This document shows, piece after piece, positions 37,001-43,000 of a stretch of 64,000 nucleotides of DNA (the stretch's first letter is position 1; each line of letters opens with the position of its first letter). Under the pieces are notes generated by a model. That model saw nothing but the letters and a program-made list of their open reading frames with translations. It did no database searches and was not told the DNA's origin. The stretch is from Eutrigla gurnardus (Eukaryota; Chordata; Actinopteri; Perciformes; Triglidae), in the NCBI GenBank assembly GCA_963514095.1, contig OY741271.1:2557520-2621519 (forward strand). Direction: 5' to 3'. Position numbers and translations under genes: made by a program.

Positions 37001-40000
37001 TGTCCCAGGTGAGGGATAGTTGGTAGGCTCCTTCATCCCGGTTGACAGTCTTTGGGGCCCGCTTCCTGATTTCAACTGCCTCTTTGATCCACCGATGGAA
37101 TTTGTTGCTTTCCATTCTGATAACCTTGGCTGCATCCCAGTTCATTAGATGGTTTTCCCTCTTACAGTGATCTGAAATGGCAGATTTCAGATTTCCTGAA
37201 AAGGAAACATCTGGAACGCTCACCAGTGCAACAAGAATGAAAGCAACGCAGGAAAATCGGCAAGGTAGCCGAAACTTCTCAGGTACAAGGAATACCACTT
37301 TATTGGCCTCTATAGAGAAACAAGTGTAAAAATACACTCACCGGCCACTTTATTAGGTTCACCTGTCCAACTGCTTGTTAACGCAAATTTCTAATCAGCC
37401 AATCACATGGCAGCAACTCTATGCATTTAGGCATGTAGACATGGTCAAGACAATCTGCTGCAGTTCAAACCGAGCATCAGAATGAGGAAGAAAGGTGATT
37501 TAAGTGACTTTGAACGTGGCATGGTTGTTGGTGCCAGACGGGCTGGTCTGAGTATTTCAGAAACTGCTGATCTACTGGGATTTTCACACACAACCATCTC
37601 TAGGGTTTACAGAGAATGGTCCGAAAAAGAGAAAATATCCAGTGAGCGGCAGTTCTGTGGGCGCAAATGCCTTGTTGATGCCAGAGGTCAGAGGAGAATG
37701 GCCAGAATTTGGCGTCAACAACATGAAAGCATGGATCCATCCTGCCTTGTATCAACGGTTCAGGCTGGTGGTGGTGGTGTAATGGTGTGGGGGATATTTT
37801 CTTGGCACACTTTGGGCCCATTAGTACCAATTGAGCATCGTGTCAACGCCACAGCCTACCTGAGTATTGTTGCTGACCATGTCCATCCCTTTATGACCAC
37901 AGTGTACCCATCTTCTGATGGCTACTTCCAGCAGGATAACGCACCATGTCATAAAGCGCGAATCATCTCAGACTGGTTTCTTGAACATGACAATGAGTTA
38001 ATTGTACTCAAATGGCCTCCACAGTCACCAGATCTCAATCCAATAGAGCACCTTTGGGATGTGGTGGAACGGGAGATTCGCATCATGGATGTGCAGCCGA
38101 CCAATCTGCAGCAACTGTGTGATGCTATCATGTCAATATGGACCAAACTCTATGAGGAATGTTTCCAGTACCTTGTTGAATTTATGCCACGAAGGATTAA
38201 GGCAGTTCTGGAGGCAAAAGGGGGTCCAACCCGGTACTCGCAAGCTGTACCTAATAAAATGTCCGGTGAGTGTAAATCAGTAGGCTGAATGAACCTCTTC
38301 AATATATCAATACTATTAATACGACTTATGCATTCACACAGTCGGTGAGTTTTTGCCAGCTGTCCTTCCTGCATTTGGCAGATGAAACTGTTGCTTTTTA
38401 TCTGTATAATACGTTTAACTTCTTTGTATTTCTGTAAGATTAGGGTTAGGAGACCACTGTCTCCTCTGTTTGATTTACAGAAAGTGGGTATAGAGGACTT
38501 AAAAAGTCCTCAAGCGAGTCCTCATGCACCTGACAATGTGGCTGTGGGACGGACCTGAACCTTCAGGGACTTAACGGGAACAACATCAAAGTTTGTGAGT
38601 CCTTGAGGGGGGACGTTGGGATTTGGCCTCTGTGTAACTTCAAAGGGAGGTAAGTGACCAATCAGATTGAACAATAAGTGGAGCAGTGCAAGTTGGGAGG
38701 GGCCGTTCGCATCCCCCCCTCTAATTGACAGTTTTGAACTGTCTGACTGCTGGCCAGTGCTCCACTGTTAACGGCAGAGTTGCAGCTGAGGTCCGTAGCA
38801 TCACATGTTGTAATACGTCCATGATTGTAACATCTGAAATTAAAATGTGACCGATGGCCAGTCCGCCCCTGTTGATGCCGTTAACTCGTTGACCAAGTAG
38901 CTGCATGTGCTGTCATGTGACCACCTGCTGCATTTGATTGGTGAAATGGAGACATGTGAGTCTTAGACAGAAATAAAGAGAGATCACGCATTGAATTAAA
39001 GGGGTCATATTATGAAAAACCGGTTTTCTCTGGTCTCTACACCTAGAAACTGGTCCTCCCTGACCCTGCCAACTCCCAGGATGAGGAAAACAAGCAATTC
39101 CTGCATGGTCTCTGCAGCCCACCCTCTGGTAAAACGGTGCTCCTATAGGCTGTTCAGATTCAGCTCCTTTCGTTACGTAACGAAAGGAGTCATTTGCATA
39201 AGCCCGAACTCCTCTGCCCGATGATAGGAGATCCGAATGGGGGGCGTTTTGCAACACAGCGCTGAGAGCCGACAGCACGGACGGAGAAAGCGGACAGACA
39301 GCGCCAACCAGAGAGACCCACGGAGAGCGCTGACGGAGAGCACGGACAGACCGACAGCAAGACTGACAGCCCGGACCGACAGCAGCACGGACTGGCACAG
39401 ACCGACAGCACGCACGGACCCACAGCACGCACGGACCCACAGCGCGCACGGACCCACAGCGCGCACGGACCCACAGCGCGCACGGACCCACAGCGCGCAC
39501 GGACCCACAGCGCGCACGGACAATGTGGACCGACATCACAGAGAGACAGCGAGGGAGAGCGCGACAGACCCATAGCGTGCACTGAGAGCACGAACAGAGA
39601 GTGTGCACGGAAAACGCGGGCAGACAGCACGCATGGACCCACAGTGTGCACAGAGAGTGCAGCCCAACTTCCAACTGGTCATGGCGCTGGGTGATGCGGC
39701 TGGTGCTCCGTGAATAAATCCCTGTGCAGGTGAAGCTGGAGACAATCCTCCCTCTGTCTCACGCGCTCTGGTGCATCTTCACTGCTGCCTCCGGGGGGGG
39801 CTGCAGAGACCATGCAGGAGTCGCTTGTTTTCCTCATTCTGGGAGTTGACAGGATCAGAGGACCAGTTTATAGGTGTAGAGACCAGAGAAAACCTGGTTT
39901 TCATAATATGGGACCTAAGTAAATGTAATGCTCTATTATCCCAGACCACCAGAGGGCTCCACAAACTCCTTTCAGAAGGGCCTGAAAACCTTTCTGTTTT

Positions 40001-43000
40001 AAATAGCATTCCTCTAAAACGTTTCTATGCTCTTGTTTTTAAACCTTTGGGATTGCTTTTAACAATGAAAAGTGCTTCAAAAATAAAATGTATGTATGTG
40101 TGCAAGTTTGTGTATGTGTGTGTGTGTGTGTGTGTGTGTAAAATCACTCATTAAGGCGAGCCAGCAGCTCCGGTACAGCTTTTCCTTTTGTGTCTCTCAC
40201 TTCCTGAAGCAAACACACATCGCAGCGAGTGATGATCTGGAACACACAACAGGTATGAACAGGTGAGTTTCACTGTAACACACAGGAGGGAATGTTGCAT
40301 GGTTGGTATGAGGACACCAGAGAGTAAAAACGCTAAGAAAACATTAGGAAAGTGCTAGAAAAATGCTGGGGAAACACAAAGAACACGCTGGGGAAACAGG
40401 TTTTGTATCCATAAAGAAACGATCGAGCAGTGCAGTCGTCATGTCCGTAATAAATCCATGAAGCCGTTATGTCCATATGTATGACTATGTTACAACATAG
40501 CAACGACTGCTTACAGCTAAACAGTAGCCGGGAGCCAAAAGTCACGCGCAAGTTCCCGTCTCCCGACGTCCTCACTCTGGAGCTGTTTTCAAGCCAATAC
40601 AGTGACAAACTTCTTTCCATCGAGCAGTGCCATCATGTCCATATGACAGTGTAACTAGCGCTAGCCTACATAGTAAGATTGCTTAGCCTGTGTGACAGTT
40701 GAACCTGCTACAACGACAACAAATCTCGCGCAGTCTCAGTAGGCTAGTTGTGTTGACAGCACGAGTGGGTCTCGCGTGTCGCGTCTCGCGTTCTTTATGG
40801 ATACAAAATCTACGAGGAAAACGTTTTCGTTTCTGCGGTGACTGGGATGGACGAGCGCCCGGCACGTTACTAGCTGAAGCTATCGTTGCTATGTTGTAAC
40901 ATAGTCATACATATGGACGTAACAGCTTCATGGATTTATTACGGACATGACGACTGCATAGCTCGGTCGTTTCTTTATGGATACAAAATCAAAACTACGA
41001 GGAAAACGTTTTCGTTTCTGCGGTGAGTGGGAGGGACGACAGGCGCTCGGCTATCTACTGCTAATGTCTACAGGGTGATTTGAGGTGAGTAACTTCATGT
41101 TAAAACACACATATTTATGTCGTTTTGCCACACTATTTGAGCTAAACGAGCGCCGTGGTGTCTCGTACGGACCCAACCTGTGTTGCATAGGTCTTGGAAT
41201 TGTTTTCTGGGGCCCAGGAAAGCAGATAAAACGTGCCCCAATGGGTTAGCATTGGAGCGAGTCTGGAAGGCTGCCAGGCAGGTACAGATCTCGGGCTAGG
41301 CAACGTCAATTTTTGTCGGGTTTTTTGCTTCTAATAAGTCGGGATGACCCTGAGGACAACGGCAATGGGGTAAAAAATGACCGGATTTCTCCTTTAAGTA
41401 ACCCTAACAAAGGCAATCGGAGATAAGCGGTCACACGAAGCTGGTTATCAACTCGTTAAGTCAACCAGGGTCTCCCTTTCCAGCTATGAGCACGTGCACA
41501 TGAAAGAGGCGGGGTTTGCAGCATTTGACCAATCACAAACATGGATCAGTCTACGGGCAGCAGAGCAGCATATTTCACATATGAAGAGCAAACCATAATC
41601 TTACAGAAGTATGAAGAAGTTAAACATATAATACAGTTAAGAGACAACAGTTTCATCTGCAACATGCAGGAAGGACAGCTGGCAAAAACTCACTGACTGT
41701 GTGAATACGTAAGTCATATTAATAGTATTAATAGTCGTATAATATTACTGCCCCATCATAAGGGAACTAGTAGATGACTGATTAGTTCAGTTTGTTAACT
41801 GTGCTGTTAGCTCAGTGGTAGAGTTACCGCCCCATGTACTGAGGCTCCCTCCAGCGGTCCCGGGTACGGACATGACGACTGCACTGCTCGATCGTTTCTT
41901 TATGGATACAAAATCTACGAGGAAAACGTTTTCGTTTCTGCAGTGACTGGGATGGACGAGCGCCCGGCACGTTACTAGCTGAAGCTATCGTTGCTATGTT
42001 GTAACATAGTCATACATATGGACGTAACAGCTTCATGGATTTATTACGGACATGACGACTGCACTGCTCCATCGTTTCTTTATGGATACAATATCAAAAC
42101 TACGTGGAAAACGTTTTCGTTTCTGCGATGACTGGGAGGGACGACAGGCGCTCGGCTATCTACTGCTAATGTCTACGGGGTGATTTGAGGTGAGTAACTC
42201 CATGCAAAAACACACATATTTATGTCGTTTTGCAACACTATTTGAGCTAAACGAGCGCGGTGGTGTCTCGTACGGACCCAACCTGTGTTGCATAGGTCTT
42301 GAAATTATTTTCTGAGGCCCAGGAAAGCAGATAAAAGGTGCCCCAATGGGTTAGCATTGGAGCGAGTCTGGAAGGCTGCCAGGCAGGTACAGATCTCGGG
42401 CTAGGCAACGTCAATTTTTGTCGGGTTTTTTGCTTCTAATAAGTCGGGATGACCCTGAGGACGACGGAAATGGGGTCAAAAATGACCGGATTTCTCCTTT
42501 AAGCTGGATAACTGGAAGATACCTGGGGCCGTATTCCTAAAGATTCTTAGTGCAAAGAGTTGCTCCTAGTGGCCAAATTCTAAGAAAATTCTTAGAATCA
42601 TGATGTTTTCTTAGAATTTCCCCTAAAAGTGAAGAGTAGATCCTAGTAAAGATAAAAGCTATTCCTAAAGAATCCTAGCTCTTAAGAGAGCTCGTAAGGT
42701 GAGATCTGTTAAGAGCAGGGAAGAGGACTTTTAAGCGGCTTAGGAGTTCCCTAAGCAGAGGACAAAATGGCGGACGGAAGAGGCAGGAGAGATATTCTCC
42801 AAACACTGGATGACAGTGAATTAATGAAACGCTACAGATTGGATCGTGCAGGAATCATGTTTGTGGTTGATCTCATTAGAGATGCACTTACTTCTCCAAC
42901 CCAACGCCACAATGCAATACCACCCGAAATGAAGGTCATCACAACACTGAGGTATTTGGCAACAGGGAAAATGCAACAATGCAGCAGTGATGACTTGGGT

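Larger units (their letters stand above)
38997..39914 (+). mobile_element. Non-autonomous DNA element, copy 2, with about 115-bp inverted ends
   Basis: Left end TTAAAGGGGTCATATTATG; right end reads CATAATATGGGACC. The arms 38999-39117 and 39800-39912 are reverse complements with few differences (both hold TCTCTGGTCTCTACACCT). A TTAA at the left end fits a piggyBac-type target, but the right side is altered, so the class is uncertain. No transposase. It carries the 26-bp palindrome and the GC-rich minisatellite listed separately. Confidence 0.7.

Noticed and set aside
38913..39674. 253-codon Cys/Val-rich minus-strand frame
   Set aside because: Crosses the GC-rich minisatellite of a non-autonomous element; no domain, amino-acid runs follow the repeat.
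41795..41872. tRNA gene
   Set aside because: A-box-like and B-box-like words only, no acceptor stem or anticodon arm that pairs; treated as a SINE head.
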